Origin: Bradyrhizobium sp. CB2312
Lineage (GTDB): Bacteria > Pseudomonadota > Alphaproteobacteria > Rhizobiales > Xanthobacteraceae
Length of the DNA stretch: 64,000 nucleotides
Reading direction: 5' to 3'
Assembly (NCBI RefSeq): GCF_029714425.1
Contig: NZ_CP121668.1
Location: 9,383,501-9,447,500 of the forward strand
Shown: piece by piece, positions 1 through 11,281 of the stretch
Position numbering within the stretch: the stretch's first letter is position 1
Layout of the letters: the number at the start of each line of letters is the position of its first letter
Notes under the pieces: model-generated
Seen by the model: only the letters and a program-made list of their open reading frames with translations
What the model was told of the DNA's origin: nothing
Database searches by the model: none
Made by a program: the position numbers and the translations under genes

Positions 1-1
1 G

Positions 2-352
2 AAAGCGGCCGATCGCGGCGTCGCTGACAGCCAGTTCAACCTCGGCATCCTCTATGCCCGCGGCATCGGCGTGGAGCAGAACCTCGCCGAGTCCTACAAA
101 TGGTTCAGCCTCGCGGCCGCCCAGGGCGACGCGGATGCCGCCGGCAAGCGCGACGATGTGGCCAAGCGCCTCGACCCGCAATCGCTCGCCGCCGCCAAGC
201 TCGCGATCCAGACTTTTAGCGCCGAGCCGCAGCCCGACGACGCCGTCAACGTTCCGGCCCCGAACGGCGGCTGGGACAGCGCGCCGCAGGCCAGCGCCAA
301 GCCCGCGCCGAAGCAGGTTGCGACGAAGCGTTCGGCCTCTGCTGCGCATTGA
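2..352 (+). CDS. Sel1-like repeat protein, C-terminal part (gene cut by window edge)
   Basis: The frame is open from base 2 with no start in the window, so only the last 116 residues are seen. They begin with a Sel1-like repeat (the hallmarks LGILYARGIGV and YKWFSLAAAQGD are visible in residues 15-45), followed by an Ala/Pro/Lys-rich tail with no obvious fold. Sel1 repeats are TPR-like alpha-solenoids used for protein-protein contacts. In Rhizobiales such C-terminal repeats often end long PodJ-like or peptidoglycan-associated proteins, but the upstream part is not available, so the exact type is unknown. A palindromic repeat follows the stop after about 30 bp. Confidence 0.75.
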   Translation, partial: KAADRGVADSQFNLGILYARGIGVEQNLAESYKWFSLAAAQGDADAAGKRDDVAKRLDPQSLAAAKLAIQTFSAEPQPDDAVNVPAPNGGWDSAPQASAKPAPKQVATKRSASAAH

Positions 353-685
353 TCGGTTTGGTACGAACTCTCTCCTCTTGTCGTCGCCCGGCTTGACCGG
401 GCGACCCAGTATTCCAGAGGCCGGCGTTAAGGCGTTGGCTCTCACAACAAGGGGGCGCGGCGTACTGGATGCCCCGGTCAAGCCGGGGCATGACAGCGGA
501 GAAATTGGTGAAATCCCTGGCTCGCAGTGAAACGGTCATCGGATTCAGCTTAGCCCATTCACCACGCCCCAAATTCCCGGTCCCGCCCGCCGCCAAATTC
601 CGCTATTGAGGGACGCGGCAATCGTCACGACCTTCCGGCGAGTAGTCCGCGAACTCGATCCGTCTCGCCGGAGCGTGGTCCTACG
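353..685. other. Intergenic stretch with a palindromic repeat
   Basis: 333 bp between the Sel1 gene and the exporter gene. It holds the repeat at 381-496; the remainder (about 497-685) presumably carries the promoter of the downstream gene. No convincing coding sequence was seen; the small frames crossing it are built from the repeat. Confidence 0.6.
381..496. repeat. Palindromic intergenic repeat, family A copy 1
   Basis: An imperfect inverted repeat about 115 bp long. The left arm holds CGCCCGGCTTGACCGGGCGA and the CCAGTATTCCAGAGGC segment; the right arm holds TACTGGATGCCCCGGTCAAG and ends CATGACA. Related copies occur at 2405-2521 and, with the arms exchanged, at 56012-56113. Such elements are common intergenic repeats in Bradyrhizobium-like genomes; function is unknown (RNA stem or nucleoid-associated site are possibilities). 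Confidence 0.8.
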
Positions 686-1603
686 ATGCAGCTCTATCTC
701 CCGATCGCCGATCTGCCGGTCAACGTCTTCCTGGTGTTGGCGATGGGCGCCGCGGTCGGCTTCGTCTCGGGCATGTTCGGCATCGGCGGCGGCTTTCTCA
801 TGACGCCGCTTCTGATCTTCATCGGCATTACACCGGCGGTGGCCGTCGCTTCGGTCGCGAGCCACATCGCGGCCTCGTCCTTTTCCGGCGCGCTCTCCTA
901 CTGGAGGCGGCGCGCGATCGATCCGGCGCTGGCGAGCGTGCTGTTATGCGGCGGCGTCACCGGCACGGCGCTCGGCGTGTGGACATTTACGCAGCTCCGC
1001 GCGCTCGGCCAACTCGATCTGATGATTGCGCTCTCTTACGTCGTGCTGCTCACCACGGTCGGCAGCCTGATGTTCTCCGAAGGCCTGCGCGCCCTGATGC
1101 GGACGCGGAGCGGGGCGGTGCCGCCGCGACGCACGCATAACTGGATCCACGGCCTGCCGCTGAAGATGCGGTTCAAGCGCTCGAAGATCTACCTCTCGGT
1201 GATCCCCGTGGCGATCGTCGGGATCGTGATCGGCTTCATCGGCGCCATCATGGGCATCGGTGGCGGCTTCATCCTGGTGCCGATCATGATCTATCTTTTG
1301 AGGGTGCCGACCTCGACGGTGATCGGGACCTCGATGGTCCTCACCCTCGTCACCATGCTGTTCGCCACCATGCTGCATGCGGTGACCAATCATCTGGTCG
1401 ACGCCGTGCTGGCGCTGATCCTGATGGTCGGCGGCGTCACCGGCGCGCAGTTCGGTGCCCGTGCCGGCCAGAAGATCCGGGGCGAGCAGCTGCGGCTGCT
1501 GCTGGGCCTCCTGATCCTTTCGGTAGGCGTGCGCTTTGCGATCGAGCTTGTGATCCGGCCCGAGGACCTCTTCACCATCCGCGAGCTCGGGGTGACCGGA
1601 TGA
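686..1603 (+). CDS. TauE/SafE family sulfite/organosulfonate exporter
   Basis: A 305-residue inner-membrane protein of the TauE/SafE (DUF81) family, which exports sulfite or related sulfur anions. The internal duplication of the family is plain: FVSGMFGIGGGFLMTP near residues 26-41 and FIGAIMGIGGGFILVP near 184-199, each starting a hydrophobic half, with a basic cytoplasmic linker (about 135-168) between. Length fits the family. The ATG at 686 follows a GGAG at some distance. It overlaps the next gene by the 4-bp ATGA (1600-1603), so the two are translationally coupled; the TIGR02186 partner is often found beside such exporters. Substrate is inferred from family only. Confidence 0.88.
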   Translation: MQLYLPIADLPVNVFLVLAMGAAVGFVSGMFGIGGGFLMTPLLIFIGITPAVAVASVASHIAASSFSGALSYWRRRAIDPALASVLLCGGVTGTALGVWTFTQLRALGQLDLMIALSYVVLLTTVGSLMFSEGLRALMRTRSGAVPPRRTHNWIHGLPLKMRFKRSKIYLSVIPVAIVGIVIGFIGAIMGIGGGFILVPIMIYLLRVPTSTVIGTSMVLTLVTMLFATMLHAVTNHLVDAVLALILMVGGVTGAQFGARAGQKIRGEQLRLLLGLLILSVGVRFAIELVIRPEDLFTIRELGVTG

Positions 1604-2370
1604 CGCGCGCGGTTCTCGCAATCCTTGTCGTCCTGCTGCTCGGCTCGGCCGCGCGCGCCGAGCGGCTGATCGTGTCGGTCTCCAACCACCGCGTCACCGT
1701 GACGCCGAACTATTCCGGCGAGGAGCTGGTGCTGTTCGGCTCGGTCGAGCGGGACGCCACGACGCCCGCCGATCGCACCGCCTATGATCTCGTCGTCACC
1801 GTGATGGGCCCACGCGCCGACATGGTGACGCGGCGCAAGGAGCGCAGGTTTGGCATCTGGATCAACACCGACTACCGGCAATTCCTGGAGGTGCCGAGCT
1901 ATCTGGCGCTGTTCGCCAACCGTCCCTTCAACCTCATCACCTCGCCCGAGATCGCGCGCCGGCAGCAGATCGGGCTCGACAACGTGCTGCTGACACAGCG
2001 CGTCAGCGGCGACTATGCCGACGTGGTGCCGAACGATGCGTTCCGTTCGGCCTTCATCCGCCTGCGGACCGAGCGTGGGCTATACCGCGAGGATGCAAGC
2101 GCGGTGACGTTCCTGACGCCGACGCTGTTCCGCACCGGCATTCCGCTGCCGGCGGAAGTGCCGATCGGCACATATGAGGTCGAGATCAAGCTGTTCGCGA
2201 ACGGCGCGCTGATCACCAAGACCGAGACCGCGTTCGAGATCGTCAAGGTCGGCTTCGAGCAGTTCGTCGCGACCAGCGCCCGGCAGCACGGGCTGATCTA
2301 CGGCCTCGCCACCGCGGCGATGGCGCTGATGACGGGATGGATGGCGTCGATCGTGTTCAGGAAGGATTAG
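1600..2370 (+). CDS. TIGR02186 family membrane-anchored protein
   Basis: 256 residues. An N-terminal signal peptide (about residues 1-20, ending ARA) precedes a beta-rich extracytoplasmic domain, and a single C-terminal transmembrane helix (about 230-252) ends in FRKD. This is the architecture of the conserved hypothetical family TIGR02186, which in alphaproteobacteria co-occurs with TauE/SafE exporters. Coupling by ATGA overlap with the upstream exporter supports a joint role, perhaps as a periplasmic accessory subunit; that role is inference and no biochemical function is established to my knowledge. Confidence 0.82.
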   Translation: MTRAVLAILVVLLLGSAARAERLIVSVSNHRVTVTPNYSGEELVLFGSVERDATTPADRTAYDLVVTVMGPRADMVTRRKERRFGIWINTDYRQFLEVPSYLALFANRPFNLITSPEIARRQQIGLDNVLLTQRVSGDYADVVPNDAFRSAFIRLRTERGLYREDASAVTFLTPTLFRTGIPLPAEVPIGTYEVEIKLFANGALITKTETAFEIVKVGFEQFVATSARQHGLIYGLATAAMALMTGWMASIVFRKD

Positions 2371-2404
2371 CCTCGGTCATTCCGGGGCGCGCCACTCTCT
2401 CCGC

Positions 2405-2521
2405 TCGTCATCGCCCGGCTTGACCGGGCGATCCAGTATTCCAGAGGCCCTTGTCGGATAGCTCGCTCTCGCAACGACCGCCGCGGCGTACTGGATGCCC
2501 CGCCTTCGCGTGGCATGACAG
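2405..2521. repeat. Palindromic intergenic repeat, family A copy 2
   Basis: Same organisation as the repeat at 381-496: the left arm with CGCCCGGCTTGACCGGGCGA and CCAGTATTCCAGAGGC, the right arm with GTACTGGATGCCCCG and CATGACA. It lies between the convergent ends of the TIGR02186 gene and the metallo-hydrolase gene and may act as an RNA stem between them. Confidence 0.8.
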
Positions 2522-2527
2522 TGGGGC

Positions 2528-3301
2528 TCACGGCGCCTCGATCACCGTCGGCACGCCCGGCTCCAGCAATCGCAGCCGCGTCCCGAAGCCGAGCACGTCG
2601 AACGTCTTGCGCAGGTCCTCGCTGTTCTGGCGGAAATGCGCCCAGCCCTCGGTGTGCACGGGCACGATCACCGCGTTCGGAAAGGCGCGCGCGGTCTCGA
2701 TGGTGTCGTTGGTGTCCATGGTGAGATGGAACGGCCCACGCGTCTGCGCGGCGCCGGCGAAGGGCAGCACCACGCCGCATTTGAAGCGGCGCGCGACCTC
2801 GGCGACGCCGTCGAACCAGGTGGTGTCGCCGCTGATATAGATGGAATGGGTGTCCTTCCGGCTCGACGACACCACAAAGCCGATGACGTCGCCCGACAGC
2901 GGCTCGATGCCGGCCGGGCCGTGACGCGCCGGGGTCGCGGTGATCGTCAGCGTGTTGCCGTCATCGTCCTTCAAATGCGCGGTCGCCCAGGGCGCGAGGC
3001 CCTCGACATGGCCGCCGAGGCGTTTTGCTCCGGCCTCGGTCGTCAGCGCGCGCGGCGCCTTGAGCAGATAGTCGCGGCCGGAATTGTCGAGATTGTCGGA
3101 GTGCTGGTCGTGGCCGAGCAGCACGGCATCGATCGGGCCGATCGCATCGGCCTTCAGCGCGGGACCGATCGTCTTCTCCAGCTTCACATGCGGCAGCTGG
3201 TAGGCGCCGGGCGCATCGAAGGTAGGGTCGGTGAGCAGGCGAAAACCGTCGATCTCGATCAGCGCGGTGGGGCCGCCGATCAGCGTGATGGAAATGGGCA
3301 T
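2528..3301 (-). CDS. MBL-fold metallo-hydrolase
   Basis: 257 residues of the cytoplasmic metallo-beta-lactamase superfamily (COG2220/UlaG-like branch). The N-terminus ITLIGGPTALIEIDG is the usual first strand pair, LLTDPTFD follows, and the metal-binding region reads HDQHSDNLD at 64-72 rather than the textbook HxHxDH. Downstream, ATPARHGP (about 128) and ISGDTTWFDG (about 171) supply further typical ligands (His and Asp). No signal peptide. Substrate unknown. It is 13 bp upstream of the EamA transporter stop on the same strand, so it could be the second gene of that unit. Confidence 0.8.
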   Translation of the reverse strand: MPISITLIGGPTALIEIDGFRLLTDPTFDAPGAYQLPHVKLEKTIGPALKADAIGPIDAVLLGHDQHSDNLDNSGRDYLLKAPRALTTEAGAKRLGGHVEGLAPWATAHLKDDDGNTLTITATPARHGPAGIEPLSGDVIGFVVSSSRKDTHSIYISGDTTWFDGVAEVARRFKCGVVLPFAGAAQTRGPFHLTMDTNDTIETARAFPNAVIVPVHTEGWAHFRQNSEDLRKTFDVLGFGTRLRLLEPGVPTVIEAP

Positions 3302-3314
3302 GAGAAAGCTCCTC

Positions 3315-4223
3315 TTACGCGACGGCCTTTGCCGGCCGCGTCACCAGGTAAATGCCGAGCGCCACCGGAATGATCCCGAGGAGGTCGCGCATCTCGATGT
3401 GCTCGCCGAGCACGATGTAGGCGAACAGCATGCCGAGCGGCGGCATCAGGAAATGATAGGCGCTGGCGGCGGTGGCGCCACACACTTTCAGGAGATGAAA
3501 CCAGAGCCAGTAGGCGAGGATCGAGCCGCCGAGCACGAGGAAGGCGAAGGCGCCGATCAGGCTCGGTGTGAAGTCAATGGCGTGGACGTCGGCGAAGGTG
3601 AGCGCGACCGGCGTCAGCACGACGCCGGCGGCAAGGTTCTGCACGCCGTTGCCGATCCACAACGACCCCTTCGGTGCCAGCAGCTTGAACAGGATGGTGC
3701 CGGCGACGATGGAGGCGAGCGAGGCCAGCGTGAAGACGATGCCGTGCAATGAATCGGTGCCGACCGACAGGCGATGCCAGACGATCGCCGTCACGCCGAT
3801 GATGCCGAGCATGAGGCCGCTCGCCTTGCGCCAGGTCATGCCCTCGCCGAGCAGCAGCGCCGCGAGCGCCGCGGTGAACACCGGATTGGCCGAGACGATC
3901 AAACCGCCGAGGCCGGCGGAGACCGATTGCAGGCCGGTGTAGCCGAGCCCGAGATACAGCGCGTTGTTGGCGATGCCGAGCACGGCGAAGATCGCGGCGT
4001 CGCGCCATGACAGCGACCAGTCGCCGCGGACCATCGTGGCGCCGAGGATCAAAATGCCGGCGAGCGAGAAGCGCGCCGCGAGCAGGATCAGTGGCGGGCA
4101 ATGGGTGACGCCAATCTTGCCGGCAACGAAGGCGTAGCTCCAGAGCAGGCAGAACAGGCCGATATAGAGCGGCAGCGCGTTGAAGCGGCTGTGGGGGACG
4201 GACATCGAAGGGGCAAGCGACAT
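3315..4223 (-). CDS. EamA (DMT) family transporter
   Basis: 302 residues with about ten hydrophobic helices in two EamA halves, as in drug/metabolite transporters. The first half starts NALPLYIGLFCLLWSYAF and the conserved GLGGLIVSANPVFTA lies in the middle; the C-terminal half closes with ALGIYLVTRPAKA. The frame runs open far upstream, but the start was set at the ATG at 4223 because an AGGAG lies just before it and the hydrophobic N-terminus begins there. It is divergent from the LysR regulator at 4320, which probably controls it. Substrate not predictable. Confidence 0.87.
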   Translation of the reverse strand: MSLAPSMSVPHSRFNALPLYIGLFCLLWSYAFVAGKIGVTHCPPLILLAARFSLAGILILGATMVRGDWSLSWRDAAIFAVLGIANNALYLGLGYTGLQSVSAGLGGLIVSANPVFTAALAALLLGEGMTWRKASGLMLGIIGVTAIVWHRLSVGTDSLHGIVFTLASLASIVAGTILFKLLAPKGSLWIGNGVQNLAAGVVLTPVALTFADVHAIDFTPSLIGAFAFLVLGGSILAYWLWFHLLKVCGATAASAYHFLMPPLGMLFAYIVLGEHIEMRDLLGIIPVALGIYLVTRPAKAVA

Positions 4224-4319
4224 GATATTTCTCCTGAGCCTTCGACATAGGGAGACGGCTTGCCATTTGGAAATTAAATGATTAACTGCATGCCAGTGGA
4301 TTTTCGAATGGAGGCGGGC

Positions 4320-5183
4320 ATGCTCGATCTGGAGCTCCTGCGCAGCTTCGTCTCGGTGGTCGAGGCCGGCGGCTTCACCCGCGCCGGCGAGCGCGTTCAC
4401 CGCACGCAATCGACCGTCAGCCAGCAGATCAAGCGGCTCGAGGAGGATGTCGGCCAGGTGCTGTTGCACCGCGACGGCAAGGACGTGCGCCCGACTGAGG
4501 CGGGCGAGCGGCTCTTGTCCTATGCGCGGCGGCTGCTCTCGCTTGCAGAAGAAGCGCGCGACGTGCTGCGCGAGCCCGGCGGCGAAGGCGCGATCCGGCT
4601 CGGCATCCCCGAGGATTTCGCGGCGTATCGTCTCGCAAAACTGCTCGGCGCGTTCTCGCGCTCGCATCCGGGGCTGCGCCTCGATGTGCGCGCGGACCAG
4701 AGCAAGAACCTGTCCCGCGATCTCGAACGCGGCGAGCTCGACCTCGCGCTGTTCAAGCGCGGAGCCGGCGAGAAGGGCGCGATCGCGGTGTGGCCGGAAC
4801 GGGTGCACTGGGTCACCAGCAAGAGCCACCCGGTCGATGTGAATGTGTCCTCGGTGCCGTTGATCGGCTTTCCGCTCGGCTGCCTCTATCGCGCCGGTGC
4901 CATCCACGCGCTGGAAAGCGCCGGTCGCCCCTGGCACATGGCCTATTCCTCATCGAGCCTCGCCGGCATCCAGGCTGCGGTGGCCGCCGGCATGGGCCTC
5001 AGCATTTTGTCCGAGATGTCGATCCAGTCCGATCACCGCGTGCTCACCGCCAAGGACGGTTTCGCGCCGATCAACAGGACCGAGGTCGCGCTGATGGCCG
5101 CGCCGGATGCGAGCCCGGCAACTCTGCGGCTTGCGGATCGTCTCGCCGAGTTCTGCGATACGGTGCAGGCGAAGGCCGCCTGA
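4320..5183 (+). CDS. LysR family transcriptional regulator
   Basis: 287 residues. The N-terminal winged helix-turn-helix is clear (LRSFVSVVEAGGFTRAGERV and RTQSTVSQQIKRLE), followed by the two-lobed LysR effector-binding domain from about residue 90 (GAIRLGIPEDF). An earlier in-frame ATG exists at 4278, but the ATG at 4320 has a GAGGCGGG upstream and gives the usual LysR N-terminus MLDLELLRSF. It is transcribed away from the EamA gene with about 95 bp between starts, the classical LysR-target arrangement, so it likely regulates that transporter in response to an unknown ligand. Confidence 0.88.
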   Translation: MLDLELLRSFVSVVEAGGFTRAGERVHRTQSTVSQQIKRLEEDVGQVLLHRDGKDVRPTEAGERLLSYARRLLSLAEEARDVLREPGGEGAIRLGIPEDFAAYRLAKLLGAFSRSHPGLRLDVRADQSKNLSRDLERGELDLALFKRGAGEKGAIAVWPERVHWVTSKSHPVDVNVSSVPLIGFPLGCLYRAGAIHALESAGRPWHMAYSSSSLAGIQAAVAAGMGLSILSEMSIQSDHRVLTAKDGFAPINRTEVALMAAPDASPATLRLADRLAEFCDTVQAKAA

Positions 5184-5199
5184 GCGCGCGAGATCAACC

Positions 5200-5433
5200 T
5201 CAATTCGCCGCCGACATCAGCCTGTCGCCACACGCATTGGCGTAGAACTTGCCGCCGCATTGACGCTTGATGACGGCGCAGCGGGCTTTCGGCGACGCAT
5301 TTTCCGGGACCGTGAAGCCGCAGCCGAGACCATCGGCGCTGCGGCCGGACTTGCCGGCGGCCAAGGCGGCGCTGGAGGCGGTGATGCAGACCACGAGCAG
5401 GGCCGCAGCGGCGATCTCGATCAGCAGTCGCAT
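5200..5433 (-). CDS. Small secreted protein of unknown function
   Basis: 77 residues. A signal peptide (RLLIEIAAAALLVVCITASS, cleavage near SAALA) is followed by a short mature part with four cysteines (GLGCGFTV, KARCAVIKRQCGG, ANACGDR), suggesting one or two disulfides in the periplasm. The start at 5433 is chosen because GGAGGGAG precedes it by a suitable distance; a longer frame to 5484 lacks such a site. Convergent with the LysR gene. The family is not recognised. Confidence 0.6.
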   Translation of the reverse strand: MRLLIEIAAAALLVVCITASSAALAAGKSGRSADGLGCGFTVPENASPKARCAVIKRQCGGKFYANACGDRLMSAAN

Positions 5434-5633
5434 CGTGGGCGTCTCCCTCCACACTGATGGCTGAATCTGACTGCAATCTACCACGGAATCCGAGTTTCTC
5501 CGTGGCCGCCCGGGTTCCCAAACCGGCCCATTCCTTGCATAATTTTACGCCAGCGCAGTGCATCGGCGCGCCGGCGACGGTTCCGGCGCCGCGGCAAGAC
5601 GCGTAGGGTGAGCAGCAGTTTTTCGACCAGGAA

Positions 5634-8168
<2,535 letters not shown>

Positions 8169-8290
8169 TTTTTCCGCGGCGTGAAATCGGCGTCACCTGC
8201 GAGGTCATTGCATCTGGCTGAGAGGATGATGATATGATTGTCATCATCCCCAAGGCAGCGTCAGTGATACGCACACCGCAACCTCAACGT

Positions 8291-8370
8291 CGTCATTGCG
8301 AGCGCAGCGAAGCAATCCAGGGTCTTTCCGCGGAGGCAGTCTGGATTGCTTCGCTGCGCTCGCAATGACG
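8291..8370. repeat. Palindromic repeat, family B copy 1
   Basis: An 80-bp inverted repeat. The left arm CGTCATTGCGAGCGCAGCGA plus AGCAATCCAG is the near-perfect reverse complement of the right arm CTGGATTGCTTCGCTGCGCT plus CGCAATGACG. It precedes the thioesterase gene, whose frame is open through the repeat, which is why the upstream start was rejected. A second copy lies directly after the same gene at 9226-9311. Confidence 0.88.
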
Positions 8371-8394
8371 ATGGGGCCGGCATCGAGGACCAAC

Positions 8395-9210
8395 ATGCAC
8401 GCCAAGCTCCCGCACGCCTTCGACGACGCCACCCGCATCACCGCGGGTGACTCGAGCTGGCAGGGGCACACCAGCGACGACTACTGGGCCTTTGTCGGCC
8501 CGTTCGGCGGCGCCACCGCCGCGACCATTTTGCGCGCGCTGATCGAGCATCCGCAAGCCGCCGGCGATCCGCTGGCGCTGACCGTCAATTACTGCGCGCC
8601 GATCGCCAAGGGCCCGTTCGATCTCGACATAAGGCTGGTGAAGGCCAATCGCTCCAGCCAGCACTGGAGCGTCGAACTGTCGCAGGGCGGCGGCGAGGTC
8701 GCGACGCTCGCCACCGCCGTGTTCGCCGAGCGCCGGCCGTCCTGGGAGCACAGGGTGGCCAAGGTCCCGGACGCAAAGCCGTTCGAGCAGACGCTGCCGT
8801 TCCCGAAGATCCAGGCGTCCTGGGCCAACCAGTATGAATTCCGCTTCGTCGAAGGCGAGATGCGCATCGGCCCGCCGCAAGCGGAATTCGCCAGCACCTA
8901 CTCAAAGCTCTGGATCAGCGACCGCGAGCCGCGCAGGCTCGACATGCCCTCGCTAATGTCGATGTCGGACGCGTTCTTCGGCCGCATCTTCCACGCGCGG
9001 CGCGAGCTGGTCCCGTTCGGCACGGTGTCGCTGACGACCTATTTCCACACCGACAGCGACGAGCTCGCCGCAGAGGACATCACCCGCGTGCTGGCGACGG
9101 TGGATTCGAAGATCATGCACAAGAGCTACGCCGACCAGAACGCCGAGCTGTGGTCGCCGAACGGCAGGCTGCTCGCGACCACGACGCAGATCGCGTATTT
9201 CAAGGCGTAG
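8395..9210 (+). CDS. Thioesterase family protein (TesB-like double hotdog)
   Basis: 271 residues resembling the thioesterase-like superfamily with two hotdog domains: the N-terminal one shows WAFVGPFGGATAATILRAL and PLALTVNYCAPI, the C-terminal one RLDMPSLMSMSDAFFGRIF and TVSLTTYFHTD. Enzymes of this family hydrolyse acyl-CoA thioesters in the cytoplasm; the exact substrate is unknown. The start is placed at the ATG at 8395 (GAGGA upstream) because the longer frame would translate the palindromic repeat. The gene is bracketed by two copies of the same repeat. Confidence 0.82.
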   Translation: MHAKLPHAFDDATRITAGDSSWQGHTSDDYWAFVGPFGGATAATILRALIEHPQAAGDPLALTVNYCAPIAKGPFDLDIRLVKANRSSQHWSVELSQGGGEVATLATAVFAERRPSWEHRVAKVPDAKPFEQTLPFPKIQASWANQYEFRFVEGEMRIGPPQAEFASTYSKLWISDREPRRLDMPSLMSMSDAFFGRIFHARRELVPFGTVSLTTYFHTDSDELAAEDITRVLATVDSKIMHKSYADQNAELWSPNGRLLATTTQIAYFKA

Positions 9211-9225
9211 CTGTTTCCACAAACT

Positions 9226-9311
9226 CGTCATTGCGAGGAGCGTAGCGACGAAGCAATCCAGACTGTCTCCGCGGAGAAATTCTGGATTGCTTCGCTGCGC
9301 TCGCAATGACG
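9226..9311. repeat. Palindromic repeat, family B copy 2
   Basis: The same element as 8291-8370 (arms CGTCATTGCGAG...GAAGCAATCCAG and CTGGATTGCTTCGCTGCGCT), with a few extra bases in the left arm. It sits between the thioesterase stop and the shared terminator. Confidence 0.88.
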
Positions 9312-9335
9312 CGTGGAGAGATCCTGCTACAAACA

Positions 9336-9363
9336 AAAAGGGCGGCCTTGCGGCCGCCCTTTT
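9336..9363. terminator. Bidirectional intrinsic terminator
   Basis: A perfect 12-bp inverted repeat AAAAGGGCGGCC / GGCCGCCCTTTT around a TTGC loop. The T run on each strand makes it a rho-independent terminator for pckA (minus strand, stop at 9381) and for the thioesterase gene (plus strand). Confidence 0.92.
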
Positions 9364-9380
9364 GCATGAAGACGGAGCGA

Positions 9381-10997
9381 TTACTCCGCTGCGAGCTTCA
9401 CGTCCGGCGCGGCGGCGCGCACCTCGGCGTCGACCTGGGCTTCGAACTTGGCAAAGTTCTTCTGGAACATGCCGACCAGCGCGCGGGCGGTCTTGTCGAA
9501 CTCGTCCTTGTCCTTCCAGGTGTTGACCGGGTTGAGGATCTCGGCGGGCACGCCCGGCAGCGCGGTCGGGACCGCGAAGCCGAAATATTTGTCGGTGCGG
9601 AATTCGACGTTGCGAAGCGAGCCATCGAGCGCGGCGGTGAGCAGCGCGCGGGTCACCTTGATCGGCATGCGCGAGCCGGTGCCGTACTTGCCGCCGGTCC
9701 ATCCCGTATTGACCAGCCAGCAATCGACATTGTGCTGGGCGATGAGGTCACGCAGCATGTTGCCGTAAACGCTGGGGTCGAGCGGCAGGAAGGGCGAGCC
9801 GAAGCAGGTCGAGAATTCCGGCTGCGGCTCGTTGCCGAGGCCGCGCTCGGTGCCGGCGACCTTGGCGGTGTAGCCGGAGAGGAAGTGATACATCGCCTGC
9901 GCGGGCGAGAGCTTTGCGATCGGCGGCATCACGCCGAAGGCGTCGGCGGCGAGCATCACCACGTTCTTCGGCTGCGGCGCGCGGCCGGTGCGCGAGGCGT
10001 TCGGGATGAAGTCGAGCGGATAGGCCGAGCGCGTGTTCTCGGTCTTGGAGCCGTCGTCGAAGTCGACGACGCGGGTGTCCACGTCGAGCACGCAGTTCTC
10101 GAGCACCGCGCCGAAGCGGGTCGAGGCGGCGAAGATCTCGGGCTCGGCTTCCCGCGACAGCTTGATGCACTTGGCGTAGCAGCCGCCTTCGAAGTTGAAG
10201 ACGCCGTTCGGGCCCCAGCCGTGCTCGTCGTCGCCGATCAGCGTGCGGTTCGGATCGGCCGACAGCGTGGTCTTGCCGGTGCCGGACAGCCCGAAGAAGA
10301 TCGCGGTGTCGCCCTTGGCGCCGACATTGGCCGAGCAATGCATCGGCATCACGCCGCGCTCGGGCAGATAATAGTTCAGCGTGGTGAAGACCGACTTCTT
10401 CATCTCGCCGGCATAGTAGGAGCCGCCGATCAGCACGATCTTGCGGGCGAAGTCGATCGCGACGACGTTCTCCGAACGGCAGCCGTGACGCTTCGGATCG
10501 GCGCGGAAGCTCGGCATGTCGATGATGGTGAGCTCGGGCGTGAAGCTCGACAGCTCGACCGCCTCGGGGCGGATCAAGAGCGTGCGGATGAACAGCGAGT
10601 GCCAGGCGAGCTCGGTGAAGACGCGCGTCTTGATCCGGTAGGCCGGATCGGCGCCGCCGTAGAGGTCCTGCGCGAACAGCGTCTTGCCTTCGGCGTGCTT
10701 GAGGAAGTCCTGGTAGAGCGTCTCGAACTGCTCTGCGGTGATCGACTGGTTGCCGGCCCACCACATCTTCTTGTCGGTGGTGGCGTCACGCACCGTGAAC
10801 TTGTCCTTCGGGCTGCGGCCGGTGAATTCACCGGTGTCGGCGCACAGAGCGCCGTCGGCGGAGAGCACCGCCTCGCCCGCGGAGAGCGAGTATTGGTAGA
10901 GTTGCGGCGCACCGAGATTCCAATGAACCTGCTTGAGATTCCTTAAGCCGAATTTGTCAGCGCCGAAGGCACCGTTGCGCACGCCCGTCTCTTGCAC
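9381..10997 (-). CDS. pckA: Phosphoenolpyruvate carboxykinase (ATP)
   Basis: 538 residues. It converts oxaloacetate and ATP to phosphoenolpyruvate, the entry step of gluconeogenesis from C4 acids. The kinase-1a P-loop [11 protein letters not shown] is at 236-246 and the metal-binding IGDDEHGW at 254-261; the N-terminal [13 protein letters not shown] near 55-67 is the substrate site motif. The GTG start at 10997 has a strong AGGAGG eight bases upstream. It ends in a clear hairpin terminator. It lies near chvI-chvG, as in many Rhizobiales, though here two other genes intervene. Confidence 0.97.
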   Translation of the reverse strand: MQETGVRNGAFGADKFGLRNLKQVHWNLGAPQLYQYSLSAGEAVLSADGALCADTGEFTGRSPKDKFTVRDATTDKKMWWAGNQSITAEQFETLYQDFLKHAEGKTLFAQDLYGGADPAYRIKTRVFTELAWHSLFIRTLLIRPEAVELSSFTPELTIIDMPSFRADPKRHGCRSENVVAIDFARKIVLIGGSYYAGEMKKSVFTTLNYYLPERGVMPMHCSANVGAKGDTAIFFGLSGTGKTTLSADPNRTLIGDDEHGWGPNGVFNFEGGCYAKCIKLSREAEPEIFAASTRFGAVLENCVLDVDTRVVDFDDGSKTENTRSAYPLDFIPNASRTGRAPQPKNVVMLAADAFGVMPPIAKLSPAQAMYHFLSGYTAKVAGTERGLGNEPQPEFSTCFGSPFLPLDPSVYGNMLRDLIAQHNVDCWLVNTGWTGGKYGTGSRMPIKVTRALLTAALDGSLRNVEFRTDKYFGFAVPTALPGVPAEILNPVNTWKDKDEFDKTARALVGMFQKNFAKFEAQVDAEVRAAAPDVKLAAE

Positions 10998-11281
10998 GAA
11001 AAAATCCTCCTAGAACCCGCGACACTCAGCGCGGCCAAGCTTTGGCACCATCGCGGTCACCGTTAATAATAGACCATCCGGCCTCGGCTGGGCGACCTAA
11101 TACTGATGAACGCTGGCGTTGCCAAGCTGATCCCGCAGGATTTGGTTTATTCAAGGACCGCGCCAAACGTCGCGCATGTCAGCTCTGAGCAGGCGCATCA
11201 TAAAATCGCAAATGATCGCGCAACCAAATGCGTATTTCGGCGTTGTCCGAGGTTTTTGCGATGCACAACCTCGCATGCGGC

